Positions 1 to 10,786 of a DNA stretch of 64,000 nucleotides are shown here, piece after piece. Position 1 is the stretch's first letter; the number at the start of each line of letters is the position of its first letter. Made by a program: the position numbers and the translations under genes. The notes below the pieces were generated by a model. That model was not told the DNA's origin, made no database searches, and saw only the letters and a program-made list of their open reading frames with translations. The stretch comes from Akebia trifoliata (taxonomy: Eukaryota; Streptophyta; Magnoliopsida; Ranunculales; Lardizabalaceae): contig CM030711.1 in NCBI GenBank assembly GCA_017979445.1, positions 9,765,221 to 9,829,220 on the forward strand, read 5' to 3'.

Positions 1-842
1 CCTTAAAATTGTCATAAAATGATTAATTCTTTGTTTTATGATTAAAATTTGTGAAAGTCAAATGCAAAATGGAGTACCTTCGAATATAATGATACTTTCT
101 TTTATGAGAAAATTGCTTAATGGTCCTTGACACTATTTTTTTTTCTTCTTATTGGTCCTTATCTTTTAGGGGTGAGCTAAATATTTAATTAAGCAAATCC
201 CTCTTTTCTAATCAATCCCTCAACCTCATCTTAGGTTATAATATTTTTGAAATATCAAAACTACCCATTTTTATTCTTCTTGGCATACTTAAGTTTTCCA
301 ATGGCTGGCGATTCCAATCATTTTATATATATATATATATATTTTATCGTGATGACGAATGGAAGTTTAGACATTTCACTCATTAGAATTGTCTAGAGTA
401 GGGTTGAGGGACTGATTAGAAAAGAGGAATCTACTAAATGGATTATTTAACTTACCCCTAAAAGTCAAAGACTAATTAAAAAAAGAAGTTAGCGTCAGGG
501 ACCATTAAATAATTTTTCCTATTTTTAGTAACCATCACCATGTGAATTTTATTTTCTTAGACTTTCTAAATCTCAAAAATAAAATAAGGTTTTAAAGAGA
601 TTAAAGATAATGGGGTTTAGGTAAGAAATCCCTAAACATCATTTTGTTTATTCTCTGAATTTTTTATTTTTTTTAACAAATCTTTCCCAAATGGGTTCAA
701 ATTACCCAAATTGAACCCCCCACTAAATAATTATAATCGAATCCAAATTTTGTAGTATGACCCACATTGTGCAAGTTTTGATTGTCACATTTGGGTCAGA
801 TTGAATCAGCAAGAGATGATGTTTTTGATATTGGCCCTGTAG
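1..842. other. 5' edge: intron of the SCPL gene with a MITE, no gene seen
   Basis: No coding exon is visible before the splice acceptor at 841-842. The stretch is AT-rich, holds the inverted-repeat element at 108-518 and is most simply read as the intron separating the off-window first SCPL exon(s) from the exon at 843. The GGPGCS oxyanion-hole segment that should precede this exon was looked for and is absent. Confidence 0.6.
108..518. mobile_element. MITE with ~120-bp terminal inverted repeats
   Basis: The left arm (from 108, starting GAAAATTGCTTAATGGTCC) and the reverse complement of the right arm (from 518, starting GAAAAATTATTTAATGGTCC) stay alignable for about 120 bp, including a shared stretch around TTTTAGGGGT and TCTTTTCTAATCA. 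The centre carries a TA microsatellite (near 325-343). There is no coding capacity. I could not fix a target duplication, so the superfamily is open; long arms of this sort are common in Mutator-like MITEs. Confidence 0.7.
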
Positions 843-1286
843 GTCCGTTGAGATTGAAGATCGCTGAGTATGATGGTAGTTTACCAACTTTGGTGTCGGA
901 GCCTAACTCATGGACTAAGGTATTTTTATTTTTTTAGTTTTTCATTTAATCAATGTCAAAGAAGTTTTAAAAGGATGATTATGTGATGTCACATGGTCAT
1001 TAAATACACTTCAAGGCTCATTGCTGATACGAATTAATTACTCTTATTCAGTCATTCGAAATTATTGCAATTGTGATTGAAAACCCTAAGTACATAAAAA
1101 AGATTGATGTGAATGTATCATTGATGAAATGTCTCAACCATTTCCAAAGTGTCTTATCTTTTGTTTGATTAGGAGGCCTCTTCTCAATGTGGTTTCAAAA
1201 CTCGTTTTTACGTCTCGTCTCATTCATGTCTGACATGAACGAGACAGTGTTATCTCGGATGAGATAAATCATTTTTAATTTATTTT

Positions 1287-1323
<37 letters not shown>

Positions 1324-4300
1324 TTAGGTTTCGTAGACAACATGTTTAGTCTTATATGGGATTTTGTTTTTCCCGGAATGAGCTGATTTTTGTGATGATG
1401 ATCTCTATGGTGAGGGGATCATCCTCACAAAAAATCAGCCCATTCTGAAATTACTATAACTAATGTACAAGTTGAAGAATCGTGGATCGTTCATTTTTCC
1501 CGTTAGTTTGTAATAATTTTTCATTGGGTTAGAAGTTTTAGAATTTGCTGAATTTTTGTGAGGATGATCTCTCCCCGTAGAGATCATCCACAAAAAAACT
1601 CAACTCATTCCGAAATTTTTTTGCCATATAAAACAAAACGTTGTCTAGAATGTTGTCTACGGAACGCTGTCCATGTATATATGGGACATGTTCAGCAACA
1701 AACATTTTGACAAACATTTTGGCAAAACATTTTTCAAAACATGGGTTAGAGGTTTTGGAATGAGCTGATTTTTGGTGAGGATGATCTCTACGGTGAGGAG
1801 ATCATCATCACCAAAAATCAGCCCATTCCAAAACTTCTAACCCCATCAAAACTGGTTTACAAAAAATGGACGGTCCACGATTTTTCAACTTGTAAACTGG
1901 GGCCAGAAGTTTTGGAATGGGCTGATTTTTGGTGAGGATGATCTCCTCACCTTAGAGAACATCCTCACCAAAAATCAGCCCATTCCAAGACCTCTAACCC
2001 ATGTTTTGAAAAATGTTTTGCCAAAATGTTTGTTGCTGAACGCCCCCCGATATATATATATATCGGTGGCATTCGGCACCCAACGTTGTCTTATATGACT
2101 TAGAAGTTTAAGATTGAACTGATTTTTTGTGAAGATGATCTCTATGGTGAGGAGATCATCCTCAAAAAAAAAAAAAAAAAAAAACAATCTAATCTAAAAC
2201 TTCTAAGTCCATCAAAAGCAATTTTCAAATTTTCAGTAAAAAAAGAATAATCCAATTTCTAAACCATTTTTTATGGGGTTATAAGTTTTAGATTTGGCTG
2301 AATTTTTTTTTTGGACAGTAATCTTCTCACCATAGAAATCATCCTCACAAAAAAGCCGTCCAATCAGAAAATTTTAAGCCTCAGATGTGTTAGCTGCCTA
2401 ATGCTGGCTGTCAAACCTGACTCTATATATATTTGTAAAATAATATAGAGATTAGAAGATGTTTAATCATTAAATTATATTTAAATTAGATAAAAAATAT
2501 TTAAATTTATAAAAAACAATTATTTTAATTAAAGTATACAAAATCTCGATTGACTCGGACGAGTTTTACTTACTCTACCGAGATTTTCAAAATATCGGCC
2601 GAGTCATCTCATTTGTCTCACGAGATTTTGCAAATTGTGATGCCTTGTCTAGCCATCTCTTTCATGAACAATATCGAGATTACTTTGGCAAATCATCTCG
2701 ATCTTGGACCAGATTTAAAACCATCAAAAGGCCTGTTATGTATTATGTTGAGGTGATTGGGTGCTCTATTATTGATTTGAGTGAGCCCCTCTTAAATCTT
2801 CTCTTAGATCAAAATCAACAAAATCAAATGATCACTACAAGAAACAAAAAATAGTATTAATGATGTTTCATGGTGTTTTTGGGTGGAATACTATACTTTC
2901 CAAAAATCGATTAATAGCTTTCATTTGCATGAACGATATGATTTTTTTTTTTTTTTATAAAAAATTTTAAGAACCACATTTAATAATAGAACCAAAACAC
3001 ACAAAATATTATACCCTTAATTGTGTTAGAAGAAATGCTACTTGGCCTTTAATTGTGAACATTTCCCTTTAAAATGTACTAAGTAAATATTGGTGCCTTA
3101 ATTAAGTGATTAAACAATAGTCTTAAATCATAATAGAGTGATTTTCTTCTATTTGATTCTCTTTTGTTGTTTATGATTGTCTTTGATTGAGATCGATCCA
3201 CAATTTCCACAATTATTGAGCTTATGTGTACTAGCCAATATTGCTGGCATTATTACCTGAGCCCACGAATATTTTATGCATATTTTAATGAATTTCGCTT
3301 GTTTTTTATACATAATTTATAATCAACAAAAATAAATCTCACATCAATAAATATGAAAATCTTCATCATTTAGAAAAAATATAATTAATCTTACGTAATT
3401 ATTGAAAGGAAATTTGGTAAAAATAAATAGAATTGAAGTCATAGATTTGGTGAAGAGCTAACAGGCATGCTCCAACCATCAATAATGAAAAATAAAGGGC
3501 TTGTTTGTTACAACTTTTTTGGCTTTGAGCCAAAAAAGTCGCAGAAGTCCAGAACTGCGTATTTGAGAAGCCTTGCTTGGGCTGCTTTCTCGCACAAGCC
3601 ACTATGAAAAGTCAACACCGAAAGACAAATGGGGATGAAATGATGATTTCACCCTTCATTCTTCTTAACTCATCGATTAAACAACAAAATCAACTCGACC
3701 ACTCTCTACTACTTCTAATAATTCTTCGTTGACTTCTATAACAAACAAGATTCTCCTGGACACGATTTCCTAGACTTTGAGCTTCTACTTCTCTTATACG
3801 CAAAATCCTAACGCAGAAGTTGAAATCTCTATCAAACAAACAATGAGTCAAATCAGGTCTACTACTTGTTTTGGCTTCTTGTGGAGAGAGTGAGTGAGAG
3901 CCTCTCAAGTTGCTTGCTAATTATTAATTAAAATACAGTATGTTACAAGGATGGCTTTGTTTTCCAATTAAGCCCCCCTTTAGTATTAGACAAGGACTTC
4001 CAACAGTGCCAGAAAGCCCCAAAGTTGAGCTCATACTTTGGGTTAATGGATCGGCAAAACCCAATTGGACCATTTGGATCACCAAGGCCCGGCTAAAAAG
4101 TATATTGGCCTTTTAGGGTAGTACATGAACTTACTAGCATTGCCAATAAGTCCAAACCATAAATTAATGGATCGGGTAAACCGACCATATCATCTTATCT
4201 AGAATAATTCGATAAAAAACTATTACAGAAATATTGCCACAAAAAATCTTGTATTCTTATACTTGAAATTTAATTATTTCCATAAAAAAATTTACTTTTT

Positions 4301-7300
4301 ACAGAAATATTTTGGAAAATAAATACTGGCTCCAAAAAAATGTATGGAAAGAAAAAATATCAATTAAACTATCACTCCATGTAAAAGATTGAAAATATGT
4401 CTAACTTAATATTGTGAAACCAATAGAGACTCATGCCATTGCATAAGGCCTGATTCAAGTTCTAAGTTAGCAAACCAATCAGAGCATAAACCCAGTGTTG
4501 CTTCAATCAAACTAACAAAAATATTTCTCTGTTATCAAGAGAGCACATATTTCCATCTAAAGTACATGTTAAAGCAATAAACAACAACAAACATGCTTGA
4601 GCTTTATCATCATCACCCACATGGGGTGAAAGTCCCAAAATATTATAATCATCCCACCATCCAATCATTTGAAGACAATCCAAAACAGACACACATACTC
4701 TCCAATATACCCTCTTCTATAACAATGAAATTAGAATAAAAATCTTAATACATGTGATTCAACTAATTCCAATCAAATTAAAAAAGAAATAAGCATTAAC
4801 CACACTTCCATAAAAAAAAAAGTGTAATGAGCTGACGTGTGCAGTCCCTTTATTAAAGTGACAAAATAAACTAAACGAAAAGTGTTATCCATCATACATA
4901 CATGGTTGAGATGAGAGGATAAACACATATTTCCTAGCAATCATGAGTAGCGGTCTGGGTGTGTCTTATACTCATAGTTCTCCCCCTCTCTAGCAGATCA
5001 ATCTTTTGGAGTAGTTGATTAGTTAACATGGTATTAGAGCACTAGGTCCATATAGGTCATGGGTTCAAATCTTTCCCCGTGACCCTCTTATATTTCTAGT
5101 TCCGTGTAGGTTCGAATCTATCCACCCTTATGGGTGAGGGGGGTCTAATAGATCGATTGGAAATATATGCTTCAGCTGAGTCTACAATAGCAACACAGTT
5201 CTGTCCGATTTTAAGAGGAGTTTCGAAGATTCAACTTCTTCTACAATGGAGACAAAGAGTTCTTCATTGCAATGTCCGATTGAAGAGGAAAAATCGAAAA
5301 AAGTTCTGTCTGAGTTCTTCATTTGCAATGGCTACAGAGTTGTTATTTAGAGAGAATGCTATTGCCACACGAACTTTTTCCTATGACACCCCAAGTGTAT
5401 GGTAATTCTTTGATGATTTAATTTACATATGAATTGGGATGGCGTTAGCAAAAGTTGGTGTCGCAATAGAATCTTTCTGTTTTAATTATATTTCATTTAT
5501 GGCGTTTAACAACAAAATTGCCATAGAACGCTGTAAATTATTCATAATTAATAGCATAATGACAAACGCTGTAAATAAAAAGCTATAGAAAATTGTTTTA
5601 ATTGTAGTGTGATTTTAACCATAGTAATTCTTTTAACTTTATGGGAATTTTCAGGTTTCCAATATAATCTTCTTAGACACGCCTGTGGGGACTGGATTCT
5701 CGTATTCAAACAGCTCGCAAGGTTACATTACTGGAGACACAAAATCAGCCAAACAAGTTTACAATTTTCTTAGAAAGGTAAGGTAGATGAGACCTATTTG
5801 GGGATCAAATTAAATGTGGGATTCATGGGGCCAACATCTCACCAAGGTTCCACCATGATAGAAATAACCACTAAACTACCAAATGACCATGAAATCAAAA
5901 TGTTTGGATGGCTTCCATTGAAGAATGTAACCATTCTTATGATCATAGAAATATTTCTTCACAAATTTGATTTTTGATGTTAGCAGTGGTTGATTGATCA
6001 CCCAGAGTTTCTCTCAAATCCTCTTTATGTTGGTGGTGATTCCTATTCTGGCAAGGTTGTTCCGATCATCGTTCAACATGTATCAGATGGTAATTAATCA
6101 TTCAATCCAATCTCTTTTATAAAAAATTTAGGTTCTTTGTAAGTTGGTAATTTCTTATTTGTTGCCATTTATGCCCTTTATGTGAAGATGATTAGACTAC
6201 AATTTAATGTTAATAGTTAATTAAGTAGTAAAGAAGGAAGTGATGTTGAAACCTTAGCAAAGAGTTGATCAAAATAGAAGTTACTTTCACCATGTAATGA
6301 AACCTTAGCTCCATGGATGTTGAAATTGTTGGAAGTATATGGTTTATACTTATAGGGTAAATAGAGAAAACCCCTTTTGTTTAGTTGAAGGATTTGATTT
6401 TTTTATCTCCTATTGGTTTAGTCCAGCATTGAAAACAAGAAGAATTGGAAACCCAATGGTTTTATTAGCCTTGAAAGCTAAAAGAGATAGTGGGTGGGAT
6501 CACGCACGCACATGGGGGCCCATGAAGGAAATCCAATGGTTTCCTATAGGATTTGGGTCCAAGCGCCGAAAACCCAAACCATTTTTAACTATTTTACACC
6601 CACCGGAAACAAATAACAACTTTTCTTTTATTTAAAATTAAATCCATCGGTTTTTCCTCTCTCTACACTTGCTTTCACATTATCTACTTGATTTTTACAA
6701 ATTCCAATAGATTGATCGACTTATTATTTTACTGTAATATTTTTGGGAGAGCACTCAATTTTGTCCAAGTTTGGAGTACTCCCTTGGAGCGTGGATTGTT
6801 GTGTTCTGAAGAGTGAATACTTACAAAACTGTGGTACTGTAGCAAAGGTGAATTCACTTTAGGATAGTGCATTCCTGCATGTCTCAGCCTTAATATAGAT
6901 AAGTATCATTTTCATTACATTCAAATCTGAAATTTGAAAGTGTTCTCAATCTTCTTTGATCACCTTTTCTTAGAAACTAGTACCAATTTTCCAACAGAAA
7001 TTAATTGCTAGAATTCATCGAAGTACTGTTTTCGCTTCTCGAAGATCACATCTTTCTTGAATTACTTGAGAGAACTTGATTGATTTTTTGAAATTTCAAG
7101 GATTCAGTCATTGCATGTAGGGTTTGATCATTTCCCCATAGAACGCAATCACTATCTTAGGCATGAAACAGATAGAAACAAACAAATCCGCCTTCGTGAT
7201 TAATAAACAAAAGGCCACCTTCACTACGTGAAAACTGGAAAATTCTACAGAAAAAATTGACGGGCCAAGGCCCACGAATTTTAAAAACCGAATTTTGACG

Positions 7301-9342
7301 GTCTAGGACCGTTGAAATTCTTGATGTTCTCAGATTTGACGACTTAGAGCTGTTGAATTTCTCTCATCCTTCAATAATTTGACAGATTCGGCCCATCGAA
7401 AAAAAAAATTTGACAATGAAAAATTCGTCTCCAATTCGACCTCTTGGTCCATCAAATTTGGGCTTTTTTCACATTGTGCTTCTTCTTCTTCTTCAAGAAT
7501 TATGGGTTTTTTCCTCCTAAAAAGAATTAGTTCCTTTCAAGTATATCATGAAGTTGTCCTCTAAAGCCTTTTGAAGTTTTCATGGTATTACAGGAATCAA
7601 AGCCGGGCACAAACCAACAATCAACCTTAAGGTATGTATGTGATTCATATAAACAAATATCATAACAAAGGAGGTCACCATATTATACTGGAGAGAGTAA
7701 AATTGCTTTAGTTTATCTATCTGTGGTAAGTGTTGCACATACCATAATAGATGTTGACTTACCAATCTATTATCAGCATAAATGGTTAGAATCACCTATG
7801 AAAAAAGGAAAAGTATGGTACGTTCTGAGCCTTATAATTATTAGTGGCTAAATCATTGTGATCAAAATTTTATCTAGGGATATGTGCTGGGCAACCCTTC
7901 AGTCAATGTAAAGTTAGATTATAACGGAAGAGTCCCATTTGCTTATGGTATGGGGCTTCTCTCCACTGAACTTTACGAGGTGAATCAATTTCTTACTCTT
8001 ACTATATCTATATGTAATCAAGGTTGGTTAGGAAAACAAATAGATTTACGAGAAATATCTCATTTATATGTTCTGTTTTCAGTCGGCAAAGAAAAATTGT
8101 GGAGAAGAGTATATTGATATAGATCCCAGCAATGCACAATGTGTCAAGGATCTTCAAGCTGTCACAGAGGTCTGGATGGTCAATTCCAATTCTTGAGTAT
8201 TACAATTGTCGTACCTAGTTTTAGCTAAGTTTCGTTGATAATTGTAGTAATTTACATTTACAGTGTACTTCGAACATTAATCTTCCACACATCTTGGAGC
8301 CCAATTGCGTGTTGGCATCCCCGAAACCAAAAGAAACGACCGGAGATAGGAGATCACTTGATGAGAATTCAAGCAAAATTATTCTTCCACCATCCACCAC
8401 TCCAGGGCTCGAGTGTAGGGTAACTCTCTCTCTCTCTCTCCCAACATTACCACACACAGGCACACGTGCTGATACATGTAACATGCCTGCATTTTGTCGC
8501 AGACTTATGGTCATGTCCTCTTATATTACTGGGCAAATGATGAAAGGGTTCAAAAGTCACTCAACATCCGAAAGGTATGAAAATGTCATTTAAATAACAA
8601 CTAATAACTTGTTAGAATAATGTTTATGGTGATGAATAGGGAACAATACCGGAATGGATCAGGTGCAATCATCAAATGCCTTATGCATACGATGTCATAA
8701 GTAGTTTAAAATATCATCAAAGTCTCAGTACTAGAGGTTACCGATCTTTGATATACAGGTGAGATCTCCACATTTATATATCGACTCTTACCATTCTCTT
8801 GTACATGCAAGCAATGCCTTATTATCGCATGGTTTATGTTAGAACAGTGGTGATCATGACATGGTTATCCCATTCTTGAGCTCACAAACTTGGATAAAGT
8901 CACTTAACTACTCCATTGTTGATGACTGGCGACCATGGCTCATCGATGGTCAAGTTGGAGGGTAGGCATTGTCTTTTTAATCAAAATTTAATTATAGCTA
9001 TTTTAAGCTTTGAATGGAGTGATGGTTTAACAGCATTGGTTTCATGTAGATACACAAGGACATATTCCAATAACATGACATTTGCAACTGTAAAGGCAAG
9101 AGAATTCCTCTCCTACATATTTTTGTTCAAATTACAGAGATGATCATTTTTAATAAATTAACTATTTAAGACCTTATCGGATTCCTTATCCAAGAAGTTC
9201 AGATATTTGTTAGAGAAAAAAAAAAATGAGAAATCTTATGTAGCGTTTGATTTTGCAGGGAGCGGGGCACACAGCTCCAGAGTACAAACCAAAGGAATGC
9301 TTAGCTATGTTTGAGAGGTGGACATCACATGATCCTTTGTAA
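843..9342 (+). CDS. Serine carboxypeptidase-like protein (S10; SCPL clade I type), 5'-truncated by the window
   Basis: Twelve exons join in frame with no stop: 843-919, 5655-5777, 5987-6089, 7594-7631, 7878-7979, 8083-8169, 8264-8419, 8503-8574, 8640-8758, 8848-8961, 9050-9095 and 9259-9342 (TAA). They encode about 372 residues; the family is usually near 470, so roughly 100 N-terminal residues (signal peptide and GGPGCS oxyanion segment) lie left of the window. The alpha/beta-hydrolase triad is visible: Ser in GGDSYSGK (exon 5987-6089), Asp in [10 protein letters not shown] (exon 8848-8961) and His in GAGHTAPEY (last exon). [15 protein letters not shown] and the C-terminus [17 protein letters not shown] are typical of plant clade IA SCPLs, many of which are vacuolar acyltransferases using glucose esters; peptidase versus acyltransferase activity cannot be read from this. 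All introns are GT-AG except the last, which is GC-AG (AAG|GCAAGA at 9096). The first visible intron is 4.7 kb and full of transposons. Confidence 0.88.
1322..1670. mobile_element. TA-flanked double-hairpin MITE, copy A1
   Basis: Follows a TA microsatellite (1293-1321). Outer arms are inverted: CGTAGACAACAT near 1332 matches the reverse complement of the segment around 1650-1662, and TATATGG/CCATATA pair further in. Inside are two palindromic hairpins (about 1372-1455 and 1530-1620) with the core GCTGATTTTTGTGA...TCACAAAAAATCAGC around a GATGATCTC/GAGATCATC loop. Between them lies a spacer containing AATCGTGGATCG. Non-coding. Confidence 0.7.
1681..2050. mobile_element. TA-flanked double-hairpin MITE, copy A2 (best copy)
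   Basis: Bounded by TA runs on both sides (1675-1682 and 2050-2063). The outer arms contain a perfect 19-bp inverted repeat, TTCAGCAACAAACATTTTG at 1691-1709 and its complement at 2022-2040, extending with mismatches into CAAAACATGGGTTAGA. Two internal hairpins (1745-1845 and 1903-2000) are each near-perfect palindromes with the stem AGAAGTTTTGGAATGGGCTG and ATTTTTGGTGAGGATGATC. The spacer carries GGACGGTCCACGATTTTTC. No ORF of transposase type is present. Confidence 0.8.
2064..2423. mobile_element. TA-flanked double-hairpin MITE, copy A3 (degenerate)
   Basis: Starts after the TA run ending at 2063 and ends before CTATATATAT at 2422. It has two internal hairpins (about 2100-2210, with a run of 20 A at 2166-2185, and 2277-2385). 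The outer arms are more diverged than in A2 (GGTGGCATTCGGCACCCAACG against the complement of TGTTAGCTGCCTAATGC). The same hairpin core as A1 and A2 identifies the family. Confidence 0.55.
2833..5609. mobile_element. Non-autonomous CACTA-type transposon candidate
   Basis: Left end CACTACAAGAAACAAAAA at 2833; the right end, read inward on the minus strand from 5609, is CACTACAATTAAAACAA. TGAT flanks both ends (2829-2832 and 5610-5613); CACTA elements usually duplicate 3 bp, so a fourth matching base may be chance. The right subterminal region repeats ACGCTGTAAAT (twice, near 5526 and 5572) with GGCGTTTAAC. No transposase ORF is visible. Its right end is 45 bp before an SCPL exon. Confidence 0.5.
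5029..5040 (+). other. Copia-type primer-binding-site relic next to an LTR-like 3' end
   Basis: GTTAACA followed by TGGTATTAGAGC matches, with one change, the initiator-Met tRNA primer site (TGGTATCAGAGC) that directly follows the CA-ending 5' LTR of plant Copia elements. The sequence upstream (about 4840-5028) would be the LTR. No second LTR or pol was recognised, so this is a remnant, solo LTR or TRIM. It lies inside the CACTA candidate. Confidence 0.45.
6090..7593 (+). other. 1.5-kb SCPL intron containing a mini-CACTA
   Basis: GT donor after CATGTATCAGATG and AG acceptor before GAATCAAAG; the split codon restores Gly and keeps the frame. It contains open frames in 6339-6635 with no recognised similarity and the 257-bp CACTA-like insertion at 7222-7478. 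No further SCPL exon was seen. Confidence 0.7.
7222..7478. mobile_element. Mini-CACTA with exact 3-bp target duplication, copy 1
   Basis: Starts CACTACGTGAAAAC at 7222 and ends CACATTGTG at 7478, whose complement CACAATGTGAAAAAA mirrors the left end. CTT flanks it on both sides (7219-7221 and 7479-7481). The body is a string of short imperfect hairpins of the form TGACGG(N)CCGTTGAA, for example GACGGTCTAGGACCGT. The copy at 40264-40538 is the same element in opposite orientation. Too short to code; it needs an autonomous CACTA in trans. Confidence 0.82.
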
Positions 9343-10239
9343 CTATTTTCAGTTACGAGATATATCTGCTTAAATTGAAGCTCTCTATCTACAATGGATT
9401 GGATGTCATTTAGTGTGTTTGATATTTCAAAATCAAAGGTAATTGTGCCTTGGTTCCACTGATGTAATTGGAAATCTTGAAGAGAGAGAATTCGTGAATA
9501 ATAACTACATCATGCCAAGTAAAGTTGATTTATTGATGGGTCTTAAATCTGAATTAGAAGCAACTTCTATTAGATTGGACGATTGATACATGAGACTTAA
9601 TTAATTGATTACTAATTATAAACAATATTATAAATCCTAATTGATTTAACAAATTGATTACTAATGCATATATAGATATATATATATATATCTATCCACT
9701 ACAAGAAAATTGGAAATTAAGAACGAGAAATTAAAACGGATTTTAGCCATTTCTATATAAAAATGGATTTAAGTCATTTTATATTATCAAAAACAATTTC
9801 TAGAAGGCAACATTAAGAACTTGGGTTTTAGGTCTTATGTGACTCGTGTTCTACCAGAAGCTCGAAAATCATATGTAGATTTCTGCAACTCTTCTTCTTT
9901 TCTTCTCTCTCACTCAAAATCCTATCTCTATTTCAACCAATTTGAAATTTTCATGATAGGATTGCAAACACTAGCTAATATACCTGCAAATTGACTGAGT
10001 CACCTTTGAATCTCATTTCCGGCAAGGTTTTCTTCTAGAAAACTCGTTGGGATTAGTTTTTCTTACCTAATTTTCTCAAAATCGATGTTACTTCTTTGAT
10101 TTGGTGTATAACTTTATCAGTTCTTTTGTAAATCTGTGTATTTTCAATCTATATCTTCATTCATCTTTGATATTCTTTATTCCCATCTTCTATCTTCTCG
10201 ATTTTGAGAAAACAAAAGCAAACCTATGTTCTTCATCAA
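9343..10239. other. SCPL 3' flank and insertion site of the Tat element
   Basis: Contains the presumed SCPL 3' UTR (from 9343), a TA-rich stretch (9665-9692) and, at 9697, CACTACAAGAAAATTGG, a typical CACTA left terminus; no matching right terminus was found, so that element is truncated or unrecognised. 10235-10239 is the ATCAA target duplication of the retrotransposon. No gene is seen. Confidence 0.5.
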
Positions 10240-10786
10240 TGTGGGGGAAATTCCTAAATATGGACACATGGCACGAATTAAGCTCGGAAGTATAGACCCG
10301 AGGCGCGGATAACTTGATATGAAGGCCTAAGCGATTGAACTCTTCGGAGTGTGCGGATTTTTAGCTCGGATATAATTTACCGATCGATTAAGTAGCACGG
10401 GCAAAGACAGTGTAGGTCGGTAGGACGGATCTGACAGATGTGCCATTGGTTGATAGCTTTAGCAACCCACATCATGTCAGATCTGCCCTGATCATCCCAG
10501 CAGTGGCAGGGCAGTTGCAACAACTCCTACAGCTGACACGTCAGGGGACATGACAGGGGGTGGGCAAACTACCCTTGGTCATTTCAAAGGGTGGTACAGG
10601 CAACGATCAGGTGGGATGCCTATAAAAGGGGGATGATGATGGGCAAAAGAGGTTCGAATTCTTCTTCTCTCTAAAAACAAAATTACACTGATCAATTTGT
10701 CTAACTTGATCGTCGGAGTGGGCTGATTTGCAGGTCCGCCCGAGCTAGGAGAGACGAAAAGTGTAGAGCCAATTCTTGCATCTACA
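10240..10786 (+). repeat. 5' LTR of the Tat element
   Basis: 547 bp, starts TGTGGGGGAAATTCC and ends TTGCATCTACA. It aligns end to end with 19580-20125; the differences I counted are about 20, all transitions, plus one missing G in a G-run of the 3' copy. It contains the TATA box at 10621. Confidence 0.95.
10621..10628 (+). promoter_or_regulatory. LTR TATA box
   Basis: TATAAAAG within GCCTATAAAAGGGGGATG, in the 3' third of the 5' LTR where the U3 promoter of plant LTR elements lies. It is conserved in the 3' LTR at 19960-19967. Confidence 0.75.

Larger units (their letters stand above)
920..5654 (+). other. 4.7-kb SCPL intron packed with mobile elements
   Basis: Lies between exons ending TGGACTAAG and beginning GTTTCCAAT, with a GT donor at 920 and an AG acceptor at 5653-5654. 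It holds three double-hairpin MITEs (1322-2430), a CACTA candidate (2833-5609) and a Copia-type primer-site relic (5029). No host coding sequence was recognised. Flanking exons join in phase 0 and give the family-typical junction [12 protein letters not shown], which supports one continuous, though long, intron. Confidence 0.7.

Noticed and set aside
5029..5110. tRNA or tRNA-derived SINE (GGTTCAAATC and GTATTAGAGC look like internal promoter boxes)
   Set aside because: No cloverleaf can be formed; TGGTATTAGAGC after TTAACA fits a Copia primer-binding site better.
8221..8593. Open frames on both strands at the SCPL exon 8264-8419
   Set aside because: The plus frame from 8294 reads part of the true SCPL exon but runs on past its donor into the intron; the minus frame is a shadow.
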